64,000 nucleotides of DNA from Microlunatus capsulatus (GCF_017876495.1 NZ_JAGIOB010000001.1:2480001-2544000), one strand, 5' to 3'; shown: positions 33,132 to 43,467, counted from the stretch's first letter. Notes: generated by a model from the letters alone, not told the origin. Numbers and translations: made by a program.

Positions 33132-33179
33132 GGCTGGTCACCCCGGCGGGACCTGCCGCGGGCGCGCGACAATGGGGGC

Positions 33180-33821
33180 GTGAGCGCCGCGAAGATCCTC
33201 GTGATCGACAACTACGACTCCTTCGTCTACAACCTCGTCCAGTACCTGGCCCAGATCGGCGCCGAGGTCGAGGTCTGGCGCAACGACGACGAGCGGTTCG
33301 CCGACCCGGGGTTCGCCGCCGGCTTCGACGGCATCCTGCTCTCGCCCGGACCGGGCACGCCCGAGGGCGCCGGCGTCTGCGTCGACGTGGTCCGCCAGCA
33401 GGCCGGGGTGGTGCCGATCTTCGGCGTCTGCCTGGGCCTGCAGTCGATCGGCGTCGCCTACGGCGGCGTCGTCGACCGGGCGCCCGAGCTGCTGCACGGC
33501 AAGACCTCGCTCATCGAGCACCAGGGCGTCGGGGTGCTGGCCGGGCTGCCCCAGCCCTTCACCGCCACCCGCTACCACTCGCTGGCCATCGAGCCCGCCT
33601 CGGTGCCGTCGGTGCTGGAGGTGACGGCGCTGACCGCCAGCGGGGTCGTGATGGCCGTCCGGCACCGCGAGCTGCCTGTCGAGGCCGTCCAGTTCCACCC
33701 CGAGTCGGTGCTGACCGAGGGTGGCTACCAGATGCTGGCCAACTGGCTGGCCGTCTGCGGCGACGCCGGCGCCCCCGCCCGTGCCGCCGGCCTCGCGCCC
33801 CTGATGTCCGCGGGCTCCTGA
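33180..33821 (+). CDS. pabA: Anthranilate/aminodeoxychorismate synthase glutaminase subunit
   Basis: 213 aa class-I glutamine amidotransferase. ILVIDNYDSFVYNLVQYL, LLSPGPGTPEGAG, nucleophile Cys in IFGVCLGLQSIG, and His/Glu in VQFHPESVLTEGGYQMLANWL complete the triad. Supplies ammonia to chorismate-using PabB or TrpE for folate or tryptophan. The same gene is called trpG in M. tuberculosis (Rv0013); its isolated position does not tell which partner it serves. GACAAT six bases before the GTG fits a leaderless start. Confidence 0.92.
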   Translation: MSAAKILVIDNYDSFVYNLVQYLAQIGAEVEVWRNDDERFADPGFAAGFDGILLSPGPGTPEGAGVCVDVVRQQAGVVPIFGVCLGLQSIGVAYGGVVDRAPELLHGKTSLIEHQGVGVLAGLPQPFTATRYHSLAIEPASVPSVLEVTALTASGVVMAVRHRELPVEAVQFHPESVLTEGGYQMLANWLAVCGDAGAPARAAGLAPLMSAGS

Positions 33822-33827
33822 CCAGGT

Positions 33828-33900
33828 CCCGTCGACGGGCTCAGGGCCCTTCGACGGGCTCAGGGAACGGGGTCGGGTCGAGCCCTTCGACGGGCTCAGC
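33828..33900 (+). repeat. Dispersed repeat, three direct units
   Basis: CCCGTCGACGGGCTCAGGG (33828-33846) and CCCTTCGACGGGCTCAGGG (33847-33865) abut, with a third unit at 33883-33900. Same family as at 14461-14495 and 18005-18021 (A to G at one position). Lies between the convergent pabA and alkB genes. Confidence 0.75.
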
Positions 33901-33913
33901 GCACGGGTAGTCC

Positions 33914-34546
33914 TCAGCGGACCCCGTGCGGGCGGAACTGCACGCTGACCCGGGGTCCGACGGCCCGGCTGGTCTTGGGGACGGCGTGCTCCCAGGTGCG
34001 CTGGCAGGAGCCGCCCATGACGACGAGGTCGCCGTGCCCCAGCTGCTGGCGGATCGTGGCGCCGCCGCCCCGCGGCCGCAGCAGCAGGTGCCGCGGTGAG
34101 CCGAGGGAGACGATGGCCACCATCGTGTCCTCCATCCGGCCGCGGCCGATGGTGTCGCCGTGCCAGGCGACCGAGTCCCGGCCGTCGCGGTAGAGGCAGA
34201 GGCCGGCCGTGGTGAAGGGCTCGCCCAGCTCGGGCCCGTAGTGCGCGTTCAGCGACTCCCGCGCCGTCGTCAGGGCCGGGTGGGGGAGCAGGTCGTGCTC
34301 GCCGTAGAAGCAGAGCAGCCGCGGCACGTCCACCACCCGCTCGTACATCTGGCGCCGCTCGGCCACCCAGGGGACCGCGTCCAGCAGGGTGTCGAACAGC
34401 CCGTCGACGCCGCTGAGCCAGCCCGGCAGCACGTCCACCCAGGCCCCGCGCCCCAGCACCTGCCGGGTGACGAGCCCGCCCAGCGGTCCCAGCCCGTCGT
34501 CGGGCTCGGGCAGGTCGAAGAGCGACGTCTGGACCACGCTGGTCAT
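33914..34546 (-). CDS. alkB: AlkB-type Fe(II)/2-oxoglutarate DNA repair dioxygenase
   Basis: 210 aa. Iron ligands in WHGDTIGRG (HxD) and WEHAVPK (His), and the 2-oxoglutarate-binding RVSVQFR near the C-terminus; GLCLYRDGRDSVAWH is the AlkB family core. Removes methyl groups from alkylated bases oxidatively. A -10 box (TAGGCT, 34558-34553) lies six bases before the ATG and a LexA-like SOS box covers the -35 region, so it is probably DNA-damage inducible. It interrupts the otherwise conserved pabA-pknB neighbourhood. Confidence 0.92.
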   Translation of the reverse strand: MTSVVQTSLFDLPEPDDGLGPLGGLVTRQVLGRGAWVDVLPGWLSGVDGLFDTLLDAVPWVAERRQMYERVVDVPRLLCFYGEHDLLPHPALTTARESLNAHYGPELGEPFTTAGLCLYRDGRDSVAWHGDTIGRGRMEDTMVAIVSLGSPRHLLLRPRGGGATIRQQLGHGDLVVMGGSCQRTWEHAVPKTSRAVGPRVSVQFRPHGVR

Positions 34547-34565
34547 GGCGCCAGCCTAGCACAAA

Positions 34566-34581
34566 TCGTACAGGCGTTCTA
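34566..34581 (-). promoter_or_regulatory. LexA-like SOS box at the alkB promoter
   Basis: TCGTACAGGCGTTCTA matches the actinobacterial/Bacillus-type consensus TCGAAC-N4-GTTCGA at 10 of 12 fixed positions. It spans the -35 and spacer of the alkB promoter (-10 at 34558-34553) and abuts the pknB stop codon at 34582. Confidence 0.65.
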
Positions 34582-36402
<1,821 letters not shown>

Positions 36403-36544
36403 CTCGTGGTTCCTCTCCGTGTGGCCGCTCGGACGTGCGCGCCCGCCCTCCGTGCCCCGCGCCATTGTGGGCCACCGACGTGACGCGCCGGTGCTCCCCC
36501 GTCGCGGCGGCGGTCCCCGCGGTCCCCCGCTGCCCGCCCCGCCC

Positions 36545-37981
36545 TCACAGCCCGGCCTCCATCACGGCGCGGGCGATCGGGGCCGCGACCCGGCCGCCGG
36601 CGATGTCCTGCCGGGGGATGTCGGCGTCCTCCACCACGACGGCGACGGCGACCTGCGGGTCGTCCGCCGGGGCGAACGAGGTGAACCACGCGAAGGGCTT
36701 GCGGGAGGGGTCGGACTGCGCCGTGCCCGTCTTCCCGCCCACCTCGACGCCGGCGATGGCGCCGTTGCGCCCGGTGCCCGAGGCCACCGTCTCGACCATC
36801 ATCTGCTGCAGCGCCGCCGCGTTCTCCGGCGTCATGGCCTCCGACAGCGCGGTGGGCTCGTGCGTGGAGAGCGGCTTGAGGTCCGGCGCCTGGACCATGC
36901 TCACCAGGTAGGGGTCCATCACCACCCCGTCGTTCGCGATGCCGGCGGTGACCATGGCCATCTGCAGCGGGCTGGCGGCGACGTCGAACTGGCCGATGGC
37001 GCTGAGGGCCAGCTGGGCGTCGTCGAGGTCGTCGGGGAACTGGCTGGCGACCCCGTTGAGGTCGGCCAGGTGCCGCTGGTCGAAGCCGAAGGCCTGCGCC
37101 TGCTCGCGCAGCTTGTCCTGGCCCAGCTCGAGTCCCAGGTTCGCGAACGCGGTGTTGCAGGACACCTCGAGCGCCTGGGTCAGGGTGACCCGGGTGCCGC
37201 CGCAGTTCGTGGAGTTGGGCAGCACGGTCTTCGTCCCGGGCAGCGTCAGCTCGTCGGGGCTGTCCACCTCCGAGTCCGGCCGCTTGCCGTCGGCCAGGGC
37301 CGCGGCCGCCGTCACCAGCTTGAAGGTGGACCCGGGCGGGTAGATCTCGCGGGCCGCGCGGTTGGCCAGCGGCCGGTCCTCCGCGCCGGCGAGCCGGTCG
37401 TAGGCCGCGCCCGCCTCCTCGATCCGGTGGCTGGCCACGTCGTTCGGGTCGTAGGTGGGGCTGGTGACCAGGGCCAGCACGGCGCCGGTCCTCGGGTCGA
37501 GCGCCACGACGGCGCCCTTCTGGTCACCCAGCGCCCGGGCGGCGGCCTCCTGCATGGCGGGCACGATCGTCGTCTGCACGCTGGCCCCCTGCGGCGCCCG
37601 GTTGGTGGCCAGGTCGATGAGCCGACGGACGAACAGCGCGTCGGCCGTGCCGGCCAGCTGGCCGTTGTGCGTGCTCTCGACCCCGGTGCTGCCGTGGTCG
37701 TAGGAGTAGAAGCCGGTGACCGGCGCGTACAGCGAGCCCGCCGGGTAGCTGCGCTGGTAGCGGAACCGGTCGTCGGACGGGCTGGTGGTGGCGATCTCGG
37801 TCTTGCCGGCGGCCAGGATGGCGCCCCGGTCCTGGGCGAACTCGGCGTCGCGGACGCGCCGGTTCTGCGGCTCGGCGGCCAGCGACTCGGTGCGGAACAG
37901 CGTCATGTAGGTCCCGTTGGCCAGCAGCAGGGCGAACATCAGCATGGCCACGAAGGCGACGCGGCGGATCGGGCGGTTCAC
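36545..37981 (-). CDS. pbpA: Class B penicillin-binding protein PbpA
   Basis: 478 aa. N-terminal anchor (RVAFVAMLMFALLLANGTYM), then the dimerisation domain and a transpeptidase domain with S218 in PGSTFK, the SxN motif in VSCNTAF and GKTGTAQ near 415. Cross-links peptidoglycan in cell growth or division. GTG start overlaps the rodA stop by four bases (GTGA), coupling the transpeptidase to its SEDS glycosyltransferase partner. 142 bp separate it from pknB. Confidence 0.95.
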   Translation of the reverse strand: MNRPIRRVAFVAMLMFALLLANGTYMTLFRTESLAAEPQNRRVRDAEFAQDRGAILAAGKTEIATTSPSDDRFRYQRSYPAGSLYAPVTGFYSYDHGSTGVESTHNGQLAGTADALFVRRLIDLATNRAPQGASVQTTIVPAMQEAAARALGDQKGAVVALDPRTGAVLALVTSPTYDPNDVASHRIEEAGAAYDRLAGAEDRPLANRAAREIYPPGSTFKLVTAAAALADGKRPDSEVDSPDELTLPGTKTVLPNSTNCGGTRVTLTQALEVSCNTAFANLGLELGQDKLREQAQAFGFDQRHLADLNGVASQFPDDLDDAQLALSAIGQFDVAASPLQMAMVTAGIANDGVVMDPYLVSMVQAPDLKPLSTHEPTALSEAMTPENAAALQQMMVETVASGTGRNGAIAGVEVGGKTGTAQSDPSRKPFAWFTSFAPADDPQVAVAVVVEDADIPRQDIAGGRVAAPIARAVMEAGL

Positions 37982-39375
37982 GCGCGGGCCCCCGCCCCGG
38001 CCGCGGGCACCCGCACCAGCTGGGTGGTCTGCGCGTCCGGGTCCAGCGGGGCGACGGTGACGACGGGCTTGCGCGCCTGGTGGGAGACGACGAGCAGCAG
38101 GGCGACGACGATCCAGTTGCAGACCAGCGAGGAGCCGCCCTGGGACATGAACGGCGTCGTCAGACCGGTCAGCGGCAGCAGCCGGGTCACCCCGCCGATG
38201 ATGGTGAAGACCTGCAGCGCGAAGGCGAAGGCCAGGCCGGCGGCCAGCAGCTTGCCGAACGGCTCGCGGCACTGCAGGGCGGTGCGCAGGCCGCGGGCCA
38301 CGACCAGGCCGTAGACGAGGATGACCGCCATCAGGCCGGTCATCCCCAGCTCCTCGCCGAGCGCGGCGGCGATGAAGTCGCTCCGGGCCAGCGGCGTGAG
38401 GCCGGGCCGGCCCTCGCCCAGACCGGTGCCCAGCAGCCCGCCCCAGGCCATCCCGAACTGCGCGTTGATCACCTGGTAGTAGGCGTCGTAGTCCGAGAAC
38501 GGGTCCAGCCAGGCGCCCACCCGGACGCGGACGTGGCCGAAGAGCTGGTAGCCCAGGTACGCGCCGACGGCGAACAGCAGGGTGCCGAGCACGGGCCAGC
38601 CGGCCCGCTCGGTCGCGACGTAGAGCATCATCACGAACAACCCGAAGAACAGCAGCGAGGTTCCCAGGTCGCGCTGGCGGACCAGGACCGCGAGGCTCAC
38701 GAGCCACATCAGCAGGATCGGCCCGAGGTCGCGGGCGCGGGGCAGGTCGAGGCCGAGGACCCGCCAGCCGGCCAGGGCCAGCACGTCGCGCTTCTCGACG
38801 AGGTAGGACGCGAAGGCGACCGCCAGCAGCACCTTGGCCGCCTCGGCCGGCTGGAAGCTGTAGCCGCCGACCTCGATCCAGATGCGCGCGCCGAACTTCT
38901 CCACGCCCAGGCCGGGCAGCAGCGGCAGCAGCAGCAGGACGACGCCGGCCAGCCCGATCGTGTAGGTGTAGCCCTGCAGCGGCCGGTGGTCGCGCAGCAC
39001 GAGGACCACCGCGACGAACAGCGCGACGCCGATCACCGTCCAGATCAGCTGCTGCCGGGCCCCGGCCAGCGGCGGGTCGTTGATGAGGTCGATCCGGTGG
39101 ATCATCGCCAGGCCCAGCCCGTTGAGCAGCACCACGCAGGGCACCAGCACCGGGTCGGCGTAGGGCAGCCGCCAGCGGACGGCGAGGTGGGCGGCCAGCA
39201 CCAGGGCGGCGCCGACGCCGGCCACCACGCCGAAGCGGGGGCTGACGGCGCCGAGCACGTTGAGGTCGACGACGGCGTAGGCGGCCAGCCCGATGCCGAG
39301 CGCGAAGGCCAGCAGCGCCAGCTCGGTGGTGCGGCGCTTGCGCGGGACGACCGTGACCTGGGCGGGGGCGCTCAC
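37978..39375 (-). CDS. rodA: SEDS-family peptidoglycan polymerase (RodA/FtsW)
   Basis: 465 aa with about twelve transmembrane helices. SEDS landmarks: QQLIWTVIGVALFVAVVL, GYSFQPAEAAKVLLAVAFASYL, RQRDLGTSLLFFGLFVMML, WGGLLGTGLGEGRPGLTPLARSDFIAAALGEELG. Polymerises glycan strands from lipid II with PbpA. GTG start one base after the pstP stop. Cytoplasmic tail is short. Confidence 0.95.
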   Translation of the reverse strand: MSAPAQVTVVPRKRRTTELALLAFALGIGLAAYAVVDLNVLGAVSPRFGVVAGVGAALVLAAHLAVRWRLPYADPVLVPCVVLLNGLGLAMIHRIDLINDPPLAGARQQLIWTVIGVALFVAVVLVLRDHRPLQGYTYTIGLAGVVLLLLPLLPGLGVEKFGARIWIEVGGYSFQPAEAAKVLLAVAFASYLVEKRDVLALAGWRVLGLDLPRARDLGPILLMWLVSLAVLVRQRDLGTSLLFFGLFVMMLYVATERAGWPVLGTLLFAVGAYLGYQLFGHVRVRVGAWLDPFSDYDAYYQVINAQFGMAWGGLLGTGLGEGRPGLTPLARSDFIAAALGEELGMTGLMAVILVYGLVVARGLRTALQCREPFGKLLAAGLAFAFALQVFTIIGGVTRLLPLTGLTTPFMSQGGSSLVCNWIVVALLLVVSHQARKPVVTVAPLDPDAQTTQLVRVPAAGAGARA

Positions 39376-39376
39376 C

Positions 39377-40780
39377 TCAGCAGCCCGCTCCGGTCGTCCC
39401 GGAGGCCGACGCCGACGCCGACGGGGTGGCGGGTCCCTCGGGCCGGACCGGGGTGGGCGTGCTCCGCGGGTCGGCCTTGCCGGTGGGCGAGGCCGACGGG
39501 GTGGGGGTGGGCCGGGTCAGCTCGCAGCGCCGGGCGGCCTCGGCCAGCTCGGCGACCGTCTGCCGCGCCGACGTCAGGCTGGACACCTCGATGCCGGCCT
39601 GCACCTGCTGGGCGTAGAAGGCCGGCAGGTCCGCCAGGGCCAGCGGCTGCACCTCGTAGACCCGCGACAGCGGCACGACGACGTCGTCCGGCAGCCCCTG
39701 GAAGATCGCCACCTGGTCGCCGGCGGCGCCCACGAAGTACTGGGTGCGGGTCCACGAGAAGGCGGCGGCCAGCCCCGCCCCGGCCACCAGCAGCAGCACG
39801 AGCGCGCCGACCAGGGGGCGGACCAGCCGGCGGCGGGCCGGGGGCTGCGGGTTGTAGCGGGCCTCGTCCTCCAGCGGCGCGGCCGCACCCAGGGCCGTGG
39901 CGCCGCCGGCGGTGGCGCCGTGGGCGGTCGGGCCCGACGGCGCGGCCGGGTCCGCCGGGGTCCCCGCCGGTCCTGCGCTCCCGGGTCCGGGCAGCCCGAT
40001 CGGCGCCGTCGGCAGGTCGCGGTCGGCGGCGGCGCCCAGCACGACGGGCTCGGTGCTGCCGTCGGACTCGACGACGTCGGCCAGGATCGCGGTGATGTTG
40101 TCGATGCCGCCCTCGGCGAGCGCCTCGTCGACCAGCTGGCGCAGGGCCTCCGCGGCGTCGGGCACGGCGAGCCCGGCGGCGATCTCGGGGTCGGGGACCA
40201 GGCCGCAGAGGCCGTCGCTGCAGAACAGCAGCCGGTCGCCGGCGACCAGCGTCGTCCGGGTGAGGTCGGGCTCGTTGGCGGGCTGGCCGTTGAGCACCTT
40301 GAGCAGCAGGGAGCGGTGCGGGTGGACGGCGGCCTCGGCCTCGTCGATCTTGCCGTCGTCGACCAGCGACTGCACCCAGCTGTGGTCGTGGGTCAGGCGC
40401 TCCAGGGTGCCGTCGCGGTAGAGGTAGGCGCGGGAGTCGCCGATGTGGGCCAGGCCCAGGTCCCGGCCGTCGAACAGGGCGCCGGTGACCGTGGTGCCCA
40501 TCCCGTCGAGGGAGACGTCGGCCTCGACGAGGTCGGCGATCCGGTCGTTGGCCCGGTGCAGCGCCCGGGCGAGCACGTCGAGCATCTCCGCCGACGGCGT
40601 GGGGGCGTCGGACTGCCGGATGGCCTCGACGGCGACGGCCGACGCCAGGTCCCCGGCCGCCGCCCCGCCCATGCCGTCGGCGACGAGGAGCAGGTTCGGG
40701 CTCGCGTAGCCGGAGTCCTGGTTGTTCTTGCGCACCAGGCCGATCTCGGAGTGCGTGACGTAGCGCAGCGTCAGGGCCAT
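39377..40780 (-). CDS. pstP: PP2C-type Ser/Thr phosphatase PstP
   Basis: 467 aa. PP2C motifs VRKNNQDSGYA, LLVADGMGG, GTTVTGAL, GDSRAYLYR, LLFCSDGLCGLV and GGIDNITAI (metal-binding Asp residues). Then a Pro/Ala/Gly-rich juxtamembrane region, one transmembrane helix (LVRPLVGALVLLLVAGAGLAAAF), a small outside domain and a Pro/Ser/Thr tail ending in GAGC. Reverses PknB phosphorylation. ATG start 4 bp after the fhaB stop. Confidence 0.95.
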   Translation of the reverse strand: MALTLRYVTHSEIGLVRKNNQDSGYASPNLLLVADGMGGAAAGDLASAVAVEAIRQSDAPTPSAEMLDVLARALHRANDRIADLVEADVSLDGMGTTVTGALFDGRDLGLAHIGDSRAYLYRDGTLERLTHDHSWVQSLVDDGKIDEAEAAVHPHRSLLLKVLNGQPANEPDLTRTTLVAGDRLLFCSDGLCGLVPDPEIAAGLAVPDAAEALRQLVDEALAEGGIDNITAILADVVESDGSTEPVVLGAAADRDLPTAPIGLPGPGSAGPAGTPADPAAPSGPTAHGATAGGATALGAAAPLEDEARYNPQPPARRRLVRPLVGALVLLLVAGAGLAAAFSWTRTQYFVGAAGDQVAIFQGLPDDVVVPLSRVYEVQPLALADLPAFYAQQVQAGIEVSSLTSARQTVAELAEAARRCELTRPTPTPSASPTGKADPRSTPTPVRPEGPATPSASASASGTTGAGC

Positions 40781-40784
40781 CGCG

Positions 40785-41264
40785 TCAGGGCTCCAGCTTG
40801 AGGATCGTCTTGCCGATCCGCAGGGTGTCCGACATCGAGATGGCGGTGGGGGCGGTGATCCGGGCGCCGTTGACGTAGGTGCCGTTGGTCGAGCCGAGGT
40901 CCTCGATGTAGAGCCCGCTCTCCCCGGCCACCACCCGCGCGTGCCGGGTGGAGACGTAGTCGTCGTCCAGGACCAGCTGGCAGTCGGCGCCGCGGCCGAT
41001 CATCACCAGACCGGGGTCGAGCTCGGCGGCCTCGCCGGTCTGCTGGCCCTGCACGATGCTCAGCACCCGGGGCTCACCGCGGGGCCGCCGGGTGCGGCGG
41101 GCCGGCGGGGACGGGGACTCCAGCTCGCGGGCCTCGGGCTGGTCGGGTGCCGGCACCGCCTTGCCGAAGAGATCGGTGCGGATGACCGAGACGGCCGAGA
41201 AGATGAACAGCCAGAGCAGCGCCAGGAACAGCACCTTGAGGACGGTCAGCGCGATCTCGGACAC
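40785..41264 (-). CDS. fhaB: FHA-domain membrane protein FhaB (FipA)
   Basis: 159 aa. N-terminal transmembrane helix (LTVLKVLFLALLWLFIFSAVSVI), a basic/Pro linker, and a C-terminal FHA domain: MIGRGADCQLVLDDDYVSTRHARV and IEDLGSTNGTYVNGARI, which binds phosphothreonine. Interacts with division proteins phosphorylated by PknB. GTG start, 3 bp after the fhaA stop. Confidence 0.94.
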   Translation of the reverse strand: MSEIALTVLKVLFLALLWLFIFSAVSVIRTDLFGKAVPAPDQPEARELESPSPPARRTRRPRGEPRVLSIVQGQQTGEAAELDPGLVMIGRGADCQLVLDDDYVSTRHARVVAGESGLYIEDLGSTNGTYVNGARITAPTAISMSDTLRIGKTILKLEP

Positions 41265-41267
41265 GGG

Positions 41268-42038
41268 TCACCGGCCGGCGGGCGCGTGCACGAGCATCCG
41301 GGTCGAGCCGATCTCGATCCGTGAGCCCTCCTGCAGCGCGGCCTCGCGCACCTTGTGGCCGTTGACGGTGATCCCGTTGGTCGAGCCGAGGTCGACGATG
41401 TGCAGCCGCTGGGACGCGCCCGTGCCCTCGACCTGGATCTCGGCGTGCCGCCGCGAGATGCCCGGGTCGTTGATCCGCAGGTCGGCCTCGGTGCCGCGGC
41501 CGATGACCAGGCCGGGCGGGGTCAGCGCGTGCCGGGTGCCGTTGACCTCGAGCACCAGCTGGGTCCGCGGGTCGGGTCCGGCCGGGCGCGCCGGCTCGGG
41601 ACGGCGGGGGGCCTCGGGTCGACGGGCCGCCGGGGCGGGGCGGTCGGGCGTCCCGCGCTCCTCGACGCCGGCGACGGCCTCCGACGCCACGGTGAAGCGC
41701 CCCGTGGGCAGGGTCGGGGCCAGCACGAGGTGGATCCGGATGGGCCCGTTGAACTGGTAGCCCATCTCGGCCGCGTGGTGCCGCAGCTCGGCGGCCAGCT
41801 CGGTGGTGAGCGTGCCGGCGTAGGGCGCGAGCTTGTCGTGGTCGTGCGGCGACAGCCCGACGGTGAAGTCGTTGGGCACCAGGCGCGTGTCGCGGGACAG
41901 GAGCTTGGCCTCCGCGTCCAGCTCGCGCTGCAGCCGCGCGGCGATCTCGACGGGCTGCACGTCGCCCTTGAAGGCGCGCGCGAACACGCCGTTGACGGCG
42001 CCCTCGACCTTCTTCTCGAAGCGTCCGAAGATCCCCAT
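41268..42038 (-). CDS. fhaA: FHA-domain protein FhaA
   Basis: 256 aa. N-terminal DUF3662 domain (GIFGRFEKKVEGAVNGVFARAFKGDVQPVEIAARLQRELD), a Pro/Arg linker around 130-160, and a C-terminal FHA domain (VIGRGTEADLRINDPGISRRHAEI, DLGSTNGITVNGHKV). Cytoplasmic adaptor recognised by PknB; in mycobacteria it links to the MurJ/MviN-Mid1 system. First gene of the fhaA-fhaB-pstP-rodA-pbpA-pknB operon; shorter than the M. tuberculosis protein because the low-complexity linker is short. Confidence 0.94.
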   Translation of the reverse strand: MGIFGRFEKKVEGAVNGVFARAFKGDVQPVEIAARLQRELDAEAKLLSRDTRLVPNDFTVGLSPHDHDKLAPYAGTLTTELAAELRHHAAEMGYQFNGPIRIHLVLAPTLPTGRFTVASEAVAGVEERGTPDRPAPAARRPEAPRRPEPARPAGPDPRTQLVLEVNGTRHALTPPGLVIGRGTEADLRINDPGISRRHAEIQVEGTGASQRLHIVDLGSTNGITVNGHKVREAALQEGSRIEIGSTRMLVHAPAGR

Positions 42039-42218
42039 GTCCCTCCTCCCACCGGCTCGGTCCGACCCCGATCGTAACGGTGCGCGCGCGCCGGGCCCGA
42101 CCTCGCGCGCCCGACCCGCCGCGGCGGGACGGCGGCCGCCCCGGAGCGTGGCGAGCGGCCCGCGCGGATCGTGCTAGCCTTCTTCGGCTGGTTCGGACTG
42201 GTTCGAGGTCCGGATCGA

Positions 42219-42301
42219 GCGCGAGTGGCGGAATGGCAGACGCGCTGGCTTCAGGTGCCAGTGTCCGAAAGGACGTGGGGGTTCAAGTCCCCCCTCGCGC
42301 A
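42219..42301 (+). tRNA. tRNA-Leu (CAG)
   Basis: Class II tRNA of 83 nt. Acceptor GCGCGAG (42219-42225) pairs with CTCGCGC (42294-42300), discriminator A42301. Anticodon stem CTGGC/GCCAG with loop TTCAGGT gives anticodon CAG. A long variable arm TGTCCGAAAGGACG and T-arm GGGGG-TTCAAGT-CCCCC are clear. CCA is not encoded. Same position beside fhaA as leuT in M. tuberculosis. Confidence 0.97.
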
Positions 42302-42311
42302 CGGCGACGAG

Positions 42312-42343
42312 CAGCCCGGCACCTCTTCCGAGGTGCCGGGCTG
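42312..42343 (+). terminator. 14-bp stem terminator of tRNA-Leu
   Basis: CAGCCCGGCACCTC (42312-42325) and GAGGTGCCGGGCTG (42330-42343) pair perfectly around TTCC; begins 10 nt after the tRNA. Confidence 0.85.
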
Positions 42344-42403
42344 TTGCGCGTCCGGGTCGGGGCGGCGCTGCCAGTGGTTTCATCCGGTCGACAATCCGAA
42401 TTG

Positions 42404-42520
42404 ATGGATGCGAGTGATTTGTCGTCGATGTCGGCGAATCATGCCCTAGATGACTTCCGAAGTGACAGCATCGCTCTTCGAGGTTGGGAACGGCTGCTAG
42501 CAGTCCTCGAGAAGGGTTGA
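42404..42520 (+). CDS. Small acidic ORF upstream of the DUF6011-like gene
   Basis: 38 codons, MDASDLSSMSANHALDDFRS..., ending GWERLLAVLEKG. Its TGA shares its A with the ATG of the next gene, which is the layout of a coupled pair. Composition matches the lower-G+C insert, not the host. It could be a real small protein (a small partner or antitoxin-like peptide) or only a leader ORF. No family recognised. Confidence 0.35.
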   Translation: MDASDLSSMSANHALDDFRSDSIALRGWERLLAVLEKG

Positions 42521-43467
42521 TGACTTTGCCGGACGGACGGCGCTCAGCGAGGCCGAACAACCTCAGCATCTCGGCCGTGCAGGCGGAGGGCCTACGTCTC
42601 GTTAAAGAGAGCCCTGGCTCTTGGTCGCTCACAACGCTCTCCCGACACCTCGGGCGTCGGTACCGGGTAAACCCGCGCCTCGTACTCGACGTCCTACGCT
42701 CGGTACCGGAATTCAGCCGCCCTTCTCCTCAGCGGCCGAGTGTCCCCGTCCTGCGGACGCGAGCAGCGACTCCGGCCGCAGAAGCGACATGGGCGAAGGT
42801 GACAGCAGATCTGAGGGTCTGGCTTGCTGAGGTCAGCACAGATGACGTGACGATCCGTGCGGCCCTCACTCCAACGCGAAGCGTGTGGCTGCGATACGAC
42901 TTTATCCGCACAGGTCCTAAGGGCGAGATCTGGCTGACCGCAGCACTCCGGTCTGAGCCGCCCACGTTCGCGGGGGACTCGGTGTCGGAGTCTTGGACGC
43001 TGTCACCGGGGGATGTCCTGCCTCTCGTCCATACCAGTGATCGCGAGTCACCTGGATCGGTGCTGGTCTGGCGGTACGACGAACCGCGCTCTGCAGCCGA
43101 CCAATTGCAGGCTCTGCTCGAAGCGGGTGTGGGTCTGCCAGTCAGAGAAGTTCACCTCCAGCGTCAGGAGTGCACTCCAGGCGAACTCGAAACTCGTTTG
43201 GGCGAGCAAGCGGCGATCCGGCGGTTGGGTAGCCGTAACTCTTCGCGTGGAGTGGCGGTGACGACGTGCGACCGCTGCCACTTGCCCTTGAGTGATCCCA
43301 CGAGCGTGCGCCTTGGTATTGGGCCAGAATGCCTCAAGTACTACTCCGTCGATGTCCTTGCGGCTGCTAGATCCCGCTCGACTTCGATCCGTCGCAGAAG
43401 TGCGGTGAAGTCAAAGCGTTGGCTCAATGTCGTTCGCCAGTGGGTCGAGGCGCTCGGCCCCAATTGA
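42520..43467 (+). CDS. Zinc-ribbon protein with DUF6011-like C-terminus
   Basis: 315 aa. Start ATG 42520 after GAAGGG. N-terminus looks like a small helical DNA-binding-type region (ISAVQAEGLRLVKESPGSWSLTTLSRHLGRRYRVNPRLVLDVL). The middle resembles nothing I know. Near 256-282 is CDRCHLPLSDPTSVRLGIGPEC, a four-ligand (C..CH...C) zinc motif of the DUF6011 type, then a basic tail (RSRSTSIRRRSAVKSKRW). Visibly lower G+C and mixed third positions, unlike every neighbour, so likely acquired, directly downstream of tRNA-Leu. Function unknown. Confidence 0.7.
   Translation: MTLPDGRRSARPNNLSISAVQAEGLRLVKESPGSWSLTTLSRHLGRRYRVNPRLVLDVLRSVPEFSRPSPQRPSVPVLRTRAATPAAEATWAKVTADLRVWLAEVSTDDVTIRAALTPTRSVWLRYDFIRTGPKGEIWLTAALRSEPPTFAGDSVSESWTLSPGDVLPLVHTSDRESPGSVLVWRYDEPRSAADQLQALLEAGVGLPVREVHLQRQECTPGELETRLGEQAAIRRLGSRNSSRGVAVTTCDRCHLPLSDPTSVRLGIGPECLKYYSVDVLAAARSRSTSIRRRSAVKSKRWLNVVRQWVEALGPN

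Noticed and set aside
42219-42301. att duplication of the tRNA-Leu 3' end
   Set aside because: I looked for the GTTCAAGTCCCCCC segment again up to 43.7 kb and did not see it, so no integration boundary can be drawn.
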